A program made the position numbers and the translations under genes. Positions 49,023 through 59,960 of a DNA stretch of 64,000 nt are shown piece after piece (within the stretch, counting starts at the first letter, position 1; each line of letters begins with the position of its first letter). The DNA lies in the NCBI GenBank assembly GCA_007570785.1, contig ML660211.1, positions 5,526,363-5,590,362 of the forward strand, in the 5' to 3' direction. This DNA comes from Antilocapra americana (lineage: Eukaryota > Chordata > Mammalia > Artiodactyla > Antilocapridae). A model generated the notes under the pieces. The model saw nothing but the letters and a program-made list of their open reading frames with translations, ran no database searches and had not been told where the DNA came from.

Positions 49023-49143
49023 GCCAGAATACTGGAGTGGGTAGCCTTTTCCTTCTCCAGGGAATCTTCCCAACCCAGGGATCAAGCCCAGATCTCCAGT
49101 CTTGCAGACAGATTCTTTATCAGCTGTGCCACAAGGGAAGTCC
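49023..49143 (-). mobile_element. Bov-tA head-half, tandem unit 1
   Basis: The plus strand runs 'agaatactggagtgggtagc' to 'gtgccacaagggaagtcc'. It contains the inverted tRNA head and the first part of the Bov-A body but no 3' tail, and is joined directly to unit 2. Confidence 0.9.
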
Positions 49144-49262
49144 AAGAATACTGGAGTGGGTAGCCTATCCCTTCTCCAGCGGATCTTCCTGGCCCAGGAA
49201 TGGAACCGGGGTCTCCTGCATTGCAGGTGAATTCTTTACCAACTGAGCTATCAGGGGAGCCC
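49144..49262 (-). mobile_element. Bov-tA head-half, tandem unit 2
   Basis: Starts at the same internal point as unit 1 ('aagaatactggagtgggtag') and ends at a full head, 'gctatcaggggagccc'. The heads differ at several bases, so the units are related but not identical. Confidence 0.9.
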
Positions 49263-49773
49263 AGAAACACTGCCCAGTATCTAAAATGGTGGGAGAGACC
49301 AGCTCCATCCAATTCCGCTGTTCTATTTGTAGCAAAGAGCAACTTTCTCTTCTAGAGAAGATAATCTCTGTGTGCAACATTTGGGAAGTAGATACTGGAG
49401 TCAGTCCCGTTATCCTTCAGTGACCATGCATTTTAACATGACATCTTGCTCCAGAGGTAGAAATTATTTCAGAACGGATGGACTCTTTCTCTACTATTGT
49501 GCTGAGTCATAACCCTCTTAGTTAAACTGGTCAGGACCCTTCTACTTAAAGGCCTTTTTAATCATTTGCCTGATCTTTTCTACAGTGCAGATGCTGGCAG
49601 AGATTTATGCCACAGAGAAATGCTATAGCCAGGAAATCTCTCTATTAGGAGTACAGGAACCAGGGGGTGAAGGTAATATTTATAGGGCAATTTTTTAAAT
49701 AATTTTTTTATGCAGATCATTTTTCAAAGTGTTTATTGAATTTGTTACACTATTGTTTCTGTTTCATGTTTTG
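49263..49773. other. Unclassified DNA
   Basis: No repeat assigned. Confidence 0.4.
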
Positions 49774-49882
49774 TTTTTTTGGCCACAAGGCATATGGAAT
49801 CTTGGCTTCCCTACCAGGGACTGATCCCATATAACCTGCAATGGGAGATGATGTCTCCACGACTAGACCGCTAGGGAAGTGC
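49774..49882 (-). mobile_element. CHR-type SINE
   Basis: 'ttggccacaaggcatatgga', 'tcttggcttccctaccaggg', 'gactagaccgctagggaagt' is the inverted CHR consensus order: tail, body, head. Confidence 0.8.
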
Positions 49883-52125
49883 CTATAGAACTAATCTTTA
49901 GAAGACCATATCCAGTGGGTAGCATCAGAGGCAAGCATTCTCACTGTAGCTGTCAACAATGAGAATTCAGTAGAGAAGGCTTCCCAGCTACAGAGTATCT
50001 TGAATCATTAAATTTTGCATAAGTATTTTTAGCATTAAATGCATAAATAGAAATTTAAGTTCTTGTGAGACAGCATAATAAATTAACTAACAAATGACCA
50101 GGGATTGGTCAAAGTAGTGTATATCAATTACTTAGCTGCTGTCTCTGTGCAGGTAATCAAGAACTAGGCAAAAGGTTGACAAAACCATTATAAGCAGAGA
50201 AACAGCAGTGGTTTCCACTCAAGAACCTATCCAAAGTCAAGCATGGAGAAGTGTCTAATTGAATATGAACATTTTCAAGGCACTACAGTGATAGGAAATA
50301 CCACAGAAGGCAGTATAGCATTAGTATGAAGAACAGGAGGCAAAACAAAGAAAATGCATGCCTGAGCCTTGGAAACAAACCCCCTTGTAAAAAGAAATGG
50401 GTCAGCTGAATACCTGTGATGGGCCACTCTGAGGGTGCCCAGGCAACATTCTGTGGACTGTCCTTGGTCAGGCTTAGGCTAAGGGCAAATTAAGCTGTTT
50501 TGAGATTATTGCCTGACTTTAATTTTTTCTCCACGTCCCACCTCAGACTATTGCAGTTGGTGGCCACTAAACTCTAAAATAAGAGTAGTGATGTACACAG
50601 TGGTATTTTGGGGAATTGTGGTGCATCATCCATATGAAACTATGAAAGACTTGGGAAAAGAAGCTAGTCTATCAGATAAGATCTACAAAAAGTGATGAAG
50701 GAGATGTCAAGGGATGATTATTTAAGTGCTAATTTTTGAGGACAACTGAGACAGGTCATGTTTTAAAAAATTGATTTGTCTTTACCTAATCTGAGTTAGG
50801 GATGTGTTAGAAATTAGGTAACTGAGTTTATTAAATCTTCTTGTTCTTATTGCATAAAGATAAAATACATTTCAATAGGAAGTCATGTGAATAATTTAAC
50901 TTTATAAATACAACTTTATTAATTTTTGATAGGTGAGAAGTGGATTTATTCAGGAAAAAAAAAACACACTCCACAGATAGTGTGAGCCATTGCAGAGGGT
51001 GTGTGCCTGTAAATAAATTTTTTTAAAGCAAGAGCAAGATGTCTCTAAGATAAGTCCCCCATGGAATGATGTAATCAGGCTTTCTACTAAGGTAAAAGTT
51101 TCAAACTAATTGAAACCTAAGCCCCAGAATCATCCTAATTTGATCATCAAGAAATGAGTACATGATGGAAGAAGAAAAATGTGAATAGTCTGAATGAAAA
51201 CAAGTAGCTTCACTTAGAAAAAGAGACAATAACAAATAAAGAATATTTATGTTGGCAGCTTGTGATTAATATTTTACTTACAGCATATCTTGTATTTACA
51301 TCTCCCCCATTGCTTTCACTTATTAGCCTGCTTCTTACTATCATCAATTTTCATCTTCTCATCATTGCTAAGAAATATATGACTGAGGTAACTGCACCAG
51401 ATCCCACAAATGCTGTGTTCTATTTAACTGAGACAGCAATATTCGATAGTGCGCTGATGCTGACACAGATTTTAGTAAGAACAGTTTCACCTGGGAATAA
51501 CTCGCCTTGCTTAACTATCGAAGCCAGCATTCTTGAAATATCAGTAGGAACAAACCAATTATTAAGGATGGAGCCATAACTCCCTGTCAGTGTCCCATAG
51601 AAAAAAATTAGGCTGTTTCAAGGGCATTTTAAAGAGCTTCAATTTACCTATGACAGGTAAGTCACAGTTAAGAAAAAAGTCCTATATACCTGTGACATAT
51701 CGGTGATGCATTAGTTACCCAAAATTCTTCCTCTTCTGCTAGTGATTTATGATGTCCTCATTTTTATTATGTAAGAAAAGCATCACAATCTAATGATCAC
51801 CAGCTTACATATTTCAGCATATTCACAGCCATAAATACCATCGATCACCTTCAATATTCTGTTTGGCTGTTCTAGAATCATTCAAAATAGAGCAAATGTA
51901 ATTATAAAAATTATTAAGATTTATATGTGAAGGCTTTTCAAAATCTCCTAACTCTTGAGTCAACTTCCTACTGTACCAGTAAGGGGACCACTCAATAATC
52001 TATTTTCAATTGTTCAATAACCAAAGAATAATTATATCATATCCAGATGTCAGACAAATAGTAATGGATTCAAATCTACCATCACATTTTTATCACAATA
52101 CTATTAATAGTCATATAAGAAGATT
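49883..52125. other. Unclassified DNA, 2.2 kb
   Basis: Contains a 105-codon plus frame at 51262-51579 with no recognised domain; see findings for the antisense alternative. At 50935-51015 'gaagtggatttattcagg' and 'cactccacagatagtgtgag' recall a dispersed repeat I cannot name. Confidence 0.4.
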
Positions 52126-52305
52126 GAGGGCAGAAGGAGAAGGGGACACAGAGTATGAGAGCGTTGGATGGCATCACCGACTTGATGGACATGGATTTGG
52201 GTAGACTCCAGCAGTTGGTGATGGACAGGGAGGCCTGGCTTGCTGCAGTTCATGGGGTTGCGAAGAGTTGGACACGACTGAGCGACTGAACTGAACTGAA
52301 CTGAA
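52126..52305 (+). mobile_element. BovB/Bov-A2 3' end, low divergence
   Basis: Sense orientation: 'ggatggcatcaccgacttga', 'atggacagggaggcctggct' and a terminus of three 'actga' units. Few differences from the usual BovB end, so a younger insertion than the copy at 6.3 kb. TSD not evident. Confidence 0.9.
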
Positions 52306-52699
52306 ATATGTGATGTTAAAGTGTGAAATATTTGGCCTCTTTTGTAATTCCTTCTTATCCTTTTTCTTCTCAATCCTATGATCTGAGAAAACAAAGCATC
52401 TCAAATAATTAGTTTCAGATAATTATGTTTTCTAACCCTGATGAAAAATAACTGCAAGGTCTCCACCTTATATAAACTCATATTTACTATTAGCTTATTA
52501 CTCTATGAGAGAAGAAAAATGTGGTTTAACAAAATTCCAAATAAATAAAGCTTAGATAAAATATATGTAAAATGATTTAAAAGACTTTTACATGTACTTA
52601 GATTTTCACTGATTTTTTTTTTTGGAGTAAAGTTTTCATTTAAATTAGAAAAATGTAATTTATCCAAGAATTGTAGTATCTGTGGAATTGTTTCTAGAG
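52306..52699. other. Unclassified AT-rich DNA
   Basis: T10 run at 52614-52623. Nothing else. Confidence 0.4.
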
Positions 52700-52965
52700 A
52701 AGGTATGCAGATGTATAGAATAGACTCGTGGACTTTGTGGATGAGGGTAAGGGTGGGATGATATGGGAAAAGGGCATTGAAACGAGTTAATTATCGTATG
52801 TCTAATCAATCGCCAGCCCAGGATTGATGCTCCGGGCTGGTGCAGCGAGATTTCCCGGGGGGGAGGGAGAAGGAAGGGGGGTTCTGGAGGGGGAGCATAT
52901 GTAAACCCATGATTATATCATGACACTGTATGGCAAAAACAATAAAAAAAATAAAATAAAATCAA
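52700..52965 (+). mobile_element. Ruminant L1 3' UTR with G-rich tract and A-tail
   Basis: 'gatgtatagaatagactcg', 'gggtgggatgatatgggaaa', 'cattgaaacgagttaatta', 'ccagcccaggattgatgc', then a G-rich tract at 52856-52895 and the terminus 'actgtatggcaaaaacaata' with an A-rich tail. Only the 3' UTR remains. Confidence 0.9.
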
Positions 52966-54337
52966 AAAGGTACACTGACAGCCTCTATTTTTGTGAAATT
53001 GAAAAATATTTAAAATCAACCATATGCAGGCTACTATGCCAGACAGTGGGGGATTTCAATTCAAACCAACCAAAAATACTGTGTGTTCCTTATGTTGCAT
53101 GGATTGTGGAAGCTAGAAACAAAGGAGGAATAATACCTAAACATTTTACTCAAGTTAACATCTTCATCAGAGACACTGACAATTGACAAAGTAATAGAAA
53201 TTCAATCTGGTAACTGATAATGGAAGGATGCTCTACTTAGTTTGAGTTACTAACAAACTTTGCCCAAAATACTGGATAGACTGGTTGTGGGCAGAACAGT
53301 GGGTTTCTGTCAGAAACCTGCCATCCCCTCTCTCCTCCCTGAAAATCTTTACTTTCATCAATGTGCAACTTTTGGAATATTCTTGGCTTTGTAGATTTTA
53401 ATAAAGCTGCAGAATCAAAATTTCATTTGCTGTGCCTGAAATAAGGTTCAAAACTCATAGCATCTATTATCTAAAAAAATTCAAATAAAATTTTAAGATC
53501 ATAATTTATAAATAAATATTGTGCATTTTTAATAGATTTGAAAGAATTTATTTCCAATTATGTCTAGCAAAATAAAAACAGTGCTTTGCTATTTCTTAAA
53601 ACAAGAACCTATACAGTGAGATTTGAGAAATCATAGCACACTAAGCATCGTGCAATAGGAAATAAGATCATGATGTTATTCAATATTTACAAGAGTCAAG
53701 TTAATCCGAAAAAGGAAAAAGAAAAGAGATTAGGAAAAAATCATTCTAAGTGTAAATTCATATAGAAATGGAAGAGTAAATCTGTATTTTGTCTTTGACA
53801 TATTAGAGTCAGATATAAATTATAATCTGAACTTGCATCTGTTTTACTCATTTTGCATAGTAAAGTGGAAAGAAATCTTTTAAAGACACTCAGGGCTGTC
53901 AGACAGGGTTCAGATAGTGTTTTAAATTTCAGTAGACAGGAAATACACAAACTCTTTTAAATATATCAACATGGTGGAAAATAGAGAGCTTATTGATGCC
54001 CATCCTCCAGCAATTTAACTACAGAGACAGACCTTTAGCCATTAAAGAAAAAAAAGGGGGGGGGGGGAGGGCAGTGAAGATATTTATGCTAATGCATTTC
54101 ATTGTTAAATAGTCCATATTTGCCAAATACGCAGATGTTAGAGATAATAAGATGTTTCTGGAATAAACTAAAAAATGCAATGGAATTTTACCCAAGACTG
54201 TATTCTTGTGATTATCTGGGGCCAGTTGGTGGCTGCAGTAGGTAAAATTACTGCCATGTGCAAGACAGAATGACTGCTACAAATTCGGAGATCTTGAAAC
54301 TTTCCATAAGCTCTCTTTCCTAAACTTTTGATTTTTT
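52966..54337. other. Unclassified AT-rich DNA
   Basis: A purine tract A8G12 at 54048-54067 stands out. The 88-codon frame starting at 52920 runs from the L1 tail into flank and is not coding. Confidence 0.45.
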
Positions 54338-54345
54338 AGTGAAAA

Positions 54346-54538
54346 GTGTGTGTTAGTCTCTCAGTCTAGTCCAACTCTTTGCAACTCCATGGGCTGTAGC
54401 CTGCCAGGCTCCTCTTTCCATGGGATTCTCCAGGCAAGAATACTGGAGAGGGTGGTCATGGCCTCCTCCAGGGGAATTTTCCCAACCCAGGGATCAAATC
54501 TGGGTCTCTTGCATCACAGACAGTTTCTTTACTGCCTG
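54346..54538 (-). mobile_element. Bov-tA SINE, probable 8-bp TSD
   Basis: 'gtgtgtgttagtctctcagt' to 'cagtttctttactgcctg'. Flanking AGTGAAAA (54338-54345) and AGTGAAGA (54539-54546) differ at one base. Confidence 0.9.
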
Positions 54539-54546
54539 AGTGAAGA

Positions 54547-55059
54547 CTTTTGACTCTTTAACTATACCATAAATCCAAATCTCAGTCTGGTTGTGGTAAT
54601 ACACTTATTCTGAATGTCCATCAGAGAAAAGAAAAGTTAAAAAGATGCCAATTACTTGCTTTTATTCTTCAGTTTTTGTACTATACTGTAACCATTAAAA
54701 AAAAAAGTGATAAAAGACAAAAGCAATAAGGCCATCAGTTAATTTATGAAAATGGAAGAAGAGAAGTATATGTGTATATATGTGTGTATATATATCTTAT
54801 TATCTATTTTACATGATGAGTCCCTTTGAAAAATATGATCAGATTAAATACAGAATCAAAAATAACTTTGGTGCAAATTATCTCTCATTTTTACTAAAAT
54901 GGTAAACTTGTTTTATATGATATTGTCACAGGGTATCTTTATTTTCTTGTATGATGGTATAACAGAGCATTTTGGTTGCAACGTGAGCAAAAACTTAGAG
55001 AAATGCGCCCTGGGCTCTGACCACCCATTTAGGGAGACATGCTTTCTTAACTGTCACTG
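54547..55059. other. Unclassified AT-rich DNA
   Basis: (TATG)n/(TA)n mixture at 54773-54801. No gene. Confidence 0.4.
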
Positions 55060-55430
55060 ATTTAGGAAAAACAAATCTGTTCATTCAGTAGACAATTTTG
55101 AGTGCCAAAATAGATCAATCATTATTTTAAGCAAGCAAAGCAGGCAAGTTTTCTCTTCTCAAGCACTTATAAATTTAGTGGAAGAGAAAAATAAAAACAA
55201 GTAAAAATATGAAGTAATTACCTTTTGTGATGACTGCTACCAAGAAAACTCAAGAATGAGATAGACGGTAACAGGGATGCCCTGCTTACACAGCATAGTC
55301 AGAGCAGAAGTCTCACCTGCTGAACAGCTGAGAGATGAAGAAGGTCAAGGTTCCAGGGGGAGGGAGCAACTGGACAGCCACACTACAGCCTTAGAAAGAA
55401 CTGGGACAACGACTTGGCAGCATGAAAGCC
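55060..55430 (-). mobile_element. L2 LINE 3' end
   Basis: Antisense L2 order: 'cattcagtagacaattttga', 'agcacttataaatttagtgg', 'aataaaaacaagtaaaaata', 'gtcagagcagaagtctcacc' (near the ORF2 C-terminus). Strongly diverged. Confidence 0.65.
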
Positions 55431-55436
55431 TGAAGT

Positions 55437-55625
55437 GCTGATTATAGCAATAATAATTATTTTTTGATTATTATGTGCCAGGCATCAGGTGAAGTCTGAA
55501 TTCTCATAAGAACTCTCCAGGGAAGGTTTTATTATTAACCCCATGCTACAAAAGTGAACGTGAAAGCACAGGGAGATGAAGTATCTCAAGGTTACACAAT
55601 TAATCAGCAAGGGACCCAAGCTTTA
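55437..55625 (-). mobile_element. MIR SINE
   Basis: 'gattattatgtgccaggcat', 'ctcataagaactctccaggg', 'ttattattaaccccatgcta' and 'tatctcaaggttacacaatt' in the antisense MIR order. Confidence 0.78.
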
Positions 55626-55685
55626 TCCTCAACCAGCGCGCACACACACTAGAGCTCAATGAGTTATATTATCGCCTGATAATTA

Positions 55686-56435
55686 GCTTTTACTGAGCAC
55701 TTGCTTAATGACAAGAATCAGGTTAAACTCTTTGGAATATATAATTTTGAAAAAATCTTTACAGCAATCATATTGAGGGAGGAAAGGAACAGGCTGAGCT
55801 GACTCCATTTTGAAAGAGAAGGAAAGTCCATCTTGTACTTTCAGTGAGCTTTGGACTATGTACCTGGTAGCCATGGGTATAACATATCTATGGCCACACT
55901 GGCCTCCCAGACTGATAACATCAGATTCCATACCAAGATTTCCCACTGCCAGAAAGAATGTAATAATCCCCTATGAAATCAGACACCTTTGTAATCTTTA
56001 TGGCACCCATTGGTGTAGGCTACAATGAATAACCAGCTGACCCTTCTGATTATGAATCATGGCTGTAACCTGACTGTATCTCCCTTTAACATCTTCCAGG
56101 CTAGGTTTAAGGAAATTAGGGATGTGGGCTTGACCAGTACACTCAAGGTATATAAGGTTTTCATTAAAGTCAGTCGAGGTCCTTGGCTAAGAGGAAACTC
56201 TGCCTTGGGTCTGCCAGTATAATAAACTGTACTTCACTATCTGTATTGTCCTTCTGAGTGAGTTTGTTTCCTTGAATGTGTGGGCTACAACAAAATAATA
56301 TAAACACTTTTTTAAAAATCCCATTTTGAAGATCAGGCAACTAGGTACTAGAAAGGCTAGATAAGTTTTTCAGTTACCCATACAATGACAAGAAGAGCCA
56401 GGATCTGAATTAAGGCAAATTCTGAGGATTCCTAT
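55686..56435 (-). mobile_element. MIR SINE split by an ERV LTR
   Basis: The left half (55686-55773) has 'ttttactgagcacttgctta' and 'ggttaaactctttgg'. The right half (56294-56435) has 'aatcccattttgaagatcag', 'ggctagataagtttttc' and 'gccaggatctgaatt'. Together they span the MIR core, interrupted by the LTR at 55774-56293. Confidence 0.6.
55774..56293 (+). mobile_element. Solo-type ERV LTR
   Basis: Starts TGAGGGAGGAAAGG and ends ...GGGCTACAACA. TATATAA lies at 56149-56155 and AATAAA at 56221-56226, correctly ordered for U3-R-U5. No viral coding sequence is nearby. AATCATAT (55766-55773) and AATAATAT (56294-56301) may be a decayed target repeat, although 8 bp is longer than usual for class I. 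Frames on both strands here are not host genes. Confidence 0.75.
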
Positions 56436-56759
56436 ACAGACACACTAAGAAGGATTGTGTTTTGTGTCTTAATCTAATAAATTAGCTTTTGAGTAGAGAG
56501 GACAAAGGCCTGGGACAACACAGAGGACCCAGAAAACCCATTTCCAATCCATTTCCCTTTTCTCTTTGAGATGAGTGCCCATTCTTATATTTATGTTTAC
56601 TAAGACCTCTTTTCCTTTGGTGGTAATTGACATGGCAGCGGTGACAATGTCTATCAGTTCCCACACTAACAAAACCCTTTCCAAGAGAACAATGAGACAA
56701 AAGCTGAAAAGCTATGTTTTAGGGATTCTGTCAACACCAAGGAATTATAATATGGGCCA
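56436..56759. other. Unclassified DNA
   Basis: Overlapping frames on both strands (56469-56700) without domains. Confidence 0.4.
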
Positions 56760-56968
56760 CGGCTTCTCTGGTGGCTCATCAGTAAAGAATTCGCCTGCCA
56801 AAGCGGGAGATGTTGGTTTGATCCCTGTTTTGGGAATATCCCCTGAAGGATGGCATAACAATCCCACTCTGGTATTCTTGCCTAGGAAATTTTGTGACAG
56901 AGGAGCCTAGTTGGGCTACAGTTCATAGCATTGCAGAGTCAGACAACTGAAGCGACTGAGCACACACA
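56760..56968 (+). mobile_element. Bov-tA SINE
   Basis: Head 'cggcttctctggtggctcat', 'gaattcgcctgccaaagcgg', body 'ctctggtattcttgcctagg', end 'gaagcgactgagcacacac'. Confidence 0.92.
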
Positions 56969-57570
56969 GAGTGTCACAGTTCATGGTGATTTTTCCAGAA
57001 ACCACTATGGAGATAGAGAAAGAGGACAACTCCTTACAAATGAAAATTATTAGGAGATTATGGCAACATTGGAAAAAATGTTTACTTTAAGATTCTTCCT
57101 ATGCTTAACTTTATTTGCCACACACACACCAACACACCCCAATTGTAGAACTAAAACGCTGGGAAAATATCAATATATTTTAAACATATTTCCAGTTTTA
57201 GGAAAAATATTTGACATTTAATGTAGAATTTACATATTATTTCCCATGTGCTTTAGATAAGGGTATTTAGTATTAATTTATATATTCATGTATAATAGGT
57301 CTCCTTAAGTATCAAGAAGATCATTACCATTCTTTTCTGAATTATTTCAAGATACTCTTAAACTTTGAAATCAAGACACTCTTTTTCCTTGTTTTATATA
57401 TATATATATGTATGTGTGCATTCATAATATATGTGTGTGTGTACAAGGATTGAGCACATCATAGTAATTGTAGCCCCCTATTCACCTACATCCTCATTTA
57501 TCTGCATGCTAAAAGGACAGTAAAACTGAAAGATCACTCGACAATGAACCATCTATTCCAGCTTTCTTAC
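56969..57570. other. Unclassified DNA
   Basis: Two TA/TG mixed simple tracts at 57400-57441. No gene. Confidence 0.4.
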
Positions 57571-57588
57571 ATTACATATGAATGTCCT

Positions 57589-57688
57589 GAAACTCAGAAA
57601 CAAGACTTGCCCAAGGTCATAGATTTAATATTATTAGCTAATATTAAATTAGCTCTTTAACCTTGGGCAAGTCATGTTTCTGAGTTTC
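57589..57688. repeat. 100-bp palindrome of MIR-derived arms
   Basis: The left arm 57589-57616 and right arm 57661-57688 are reverse complements over 28 bp with one mismatch. The centre adds a second inverted pair, TTTAATATTA/TAATATTAAA. The arms match the MIR 'cttgcccaagg ... gaaactgagg' core. Confidence 0.85.
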
Positions 57689-57756
57689 CCACTATTGTGA
57701 GGGATAGAGGGAGTTGGAAAGCCAGTATCACTAGAGAGGGAATCTTTCTCATAGAG

Positions 57757-57955
57757 CAACAATTCTCAATATGGAGTGATTTGCCTTTTAAAAGACTTTG
57801 GCACTTTTTTTGTCTCAAATGAGGGGTTGGGTGGGTGGGCTTGTTTAGTGGATAAAGGCCAGGGATACTGCTAAACATCCTAGAATGTACAGCACAAACC
57901 CCACAAAAATAAACTTCTAGCCCACAATGTCAACGCTGCCAAGATGAAGAAATTT
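57757..57955 (+). mobile_element. MER5-type hAT element
   Basis: 'caattctcaatatggagtga', 'aaaggccagggatactgcta', 'aacatcctagaatgtacagc', 'cccacaatgtcaacgctgcc' are in the sense MER5 order. Confidence 0.85.
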
Positions 57956-58564
57956 AGAGCAGTAACATTTTTATTTTATACATTGAAGTTCTTCAAGAAG
58001 TGGCTTCACTTAAGATAATTAAATACATTAACCCAGTTAAAAGCAAAGGTGAAATAAATTCAATTTGTCATTATATGTTCCCTTTCCATTTGACATATAT
58101 CTAAAAATTGAAATCATCTCACAAAATACAGCACTTGTGTATATGAAATACAGCTGAGTGAATTGATAATTTAGAGTATAAAAAAGTGATTTTATGCTAC
58201 ATTTCATATTTATTAGTGTATATGTACTTTTCAATCAGATTTGTTTGTTTTAAAAAACAGAAAAAAAATGTACATCAAAATCATTATAGGGATTTATTAA
58301 AGATGCATGAAATTTGTGATTCCCTGTCCCCATTTCAATATAAATCCTGAGAATTATATGGCTAAAAAGCAGCCTAAATGATTCATACACAATCTGACAA
58401 TTTAATATATCTCATCTAGAGAAAATTTAAAATTGAAAAAATAAACACAATTCTAACACATTGATAAGGCAACTTTCATCCACTGGCAAATTTTAGTAAC
58501 AACTAATTTTAGTGGAAAATGGTCATAAAATACAAAACCACAAATGGTATTAGGATGATAATAC
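57956..58564. other. Unclassified AT-rich DNA
   Basis: No repeat or gene recognised. Confidence 0.4.
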
Positions 58565-59960
58565 AGTGAATTATGAGATAATGAAATAGAGTAGATTCAT
58601 TTCCAAGAATGAACTGTGGTCAGTTAAGGCCTTCCTTTCTAAAGAAATACCATTTAAATTGAGACCTGGAGACTTAAAATTTTGAAGTATTGATGAAAAA
58701 AACTTTTTACTCAGAATTGGCAAAACATACAAAAGCCCTCCGGTGTGTTTTTGATACAGAGATCCTGGCCAAAAGGGCCTTGTGGCTAGACACTGGGAGT
58801 GAGGGGAGAAAGTGGTATGAGAACCATTTGGGGAGGGAAGAAAAAAATTATTTTTCATAGTTTTAGGTATTGTGATGTGATCTTATTTGCAAAGAGTGTT
58901 TTGAATAGTCTGTAGACAATGGATTATAAATGAGTATGTATACTAGAGGAGAGATTAACCAAGAGACCATTGACTAGCTAGAGGGGTGGTGGGCAATGGG
59001 GTCTGAAACTGGATTGGTGACAGTAGAAAAGAGGGAAAGAAAGTGGGCTGAGATTCATAGGAGGTAAAACCCACAGGATTTGGTGAGATGACTTTGATAT
59101 GCAAAATAGTGAAGAAGATATTGACTTGGTTTCTAGGAAAGAAATAGAGTGAGTTGTTAGAATTATTTTTAGTTTGGACAGAAGAATCATGGAGAAACAT
59201 TGGAGAAGGAACATATCTACAGGACATGGCAGTTTAATTCTGCTAATGTATTTTCAGAGTCCATGGTACATTTAGTCAAAGGCAAGCAAATATCTATGCC
59301 TGAAGCTCAGAGAATTGATCATGGCAAGACATATTTTCCTTTCTATAGAGGCAATATTTAAATCTCTGGCTGAGTTTACATATCAGGAAGAAAAGGAGGC
59401 CTGGAGACACTCCCTGTATAACTTCAACATTTAAAGAAAATTAGAAAAAGAAGAGTAAGTAAAAGAAATGTTGAAGGAAACAGAAGTGTATGAAGAAAAT
59501 CAAAGGAGTGTGTTGTAATGGAAGAGGATAAGGAAGAGCAAGTTAGCAAAGTATTGATTGTATTTGCCAACAATAAGATTATTAACATTACCAAGGGAGG
59601 GAGGAAGCCAGATCCAAGTCTGAGGAGTAAATAGGACATGAAGAAGTAGAGACAGTAAATAGAATAACTTTTCCATGAAGTTTACATCTGAAAGGCAATA
59701 GAGAGATAGGATAGTAAATGAAAAGTTATAGTTTTAAAGTTTATGGGTGCAGAAAATATTATGCTAGGAGAAATAGGTTAAAAGAAGGTGCAACATAAAA
59801 ATAAATGAGGAAACTATTCTATAGAATTCTCTTGATGATTGAAGAGAATCACTTTGTGATTCAGTCTTATTTTGTGTATTTGAAGAGAACTGTGAGTCCT
59901 TTGAGGAGCAATTTTCAGCAGCAGGTATATGTCTCCCAGAAATAAACATTAAATCATAGC
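58565..59960 (-). mobile_element. Long L2 LINE relic (ORF2 RT region to C-terminus)
   Basis: The plus strand is antisense L2 over about 1.4 kb. Landmarks in order: 'gtcagttaaggccttccttt' with 'ttgagacctggagact', 'gaggggagaaagtggtatga', 'aacccacaggatttggtgag', 'ttgacttggtttctagg', 'gaggataaggaagagcaa' and 'taacattaccaagggagg'. Minus-strand frames at 58571-58858 and 59424-59639 retain L2-like stretches. Diverged, no TSD expected. Confidence 0.68.
58571..59639 (-). pseudogene. L2 ORF2 remnants
   Basis: Broken frames on the minus strand. The segment near 58571-58858 contains LNGISLERKALTDHSSFLEM, aligning with the family's 'CHLLREAFPDHP' C-terminal block. The strand is pyrimidine-rich, which also keeps frames open, so openness is not evidence of function. 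Confidence 0.5.
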
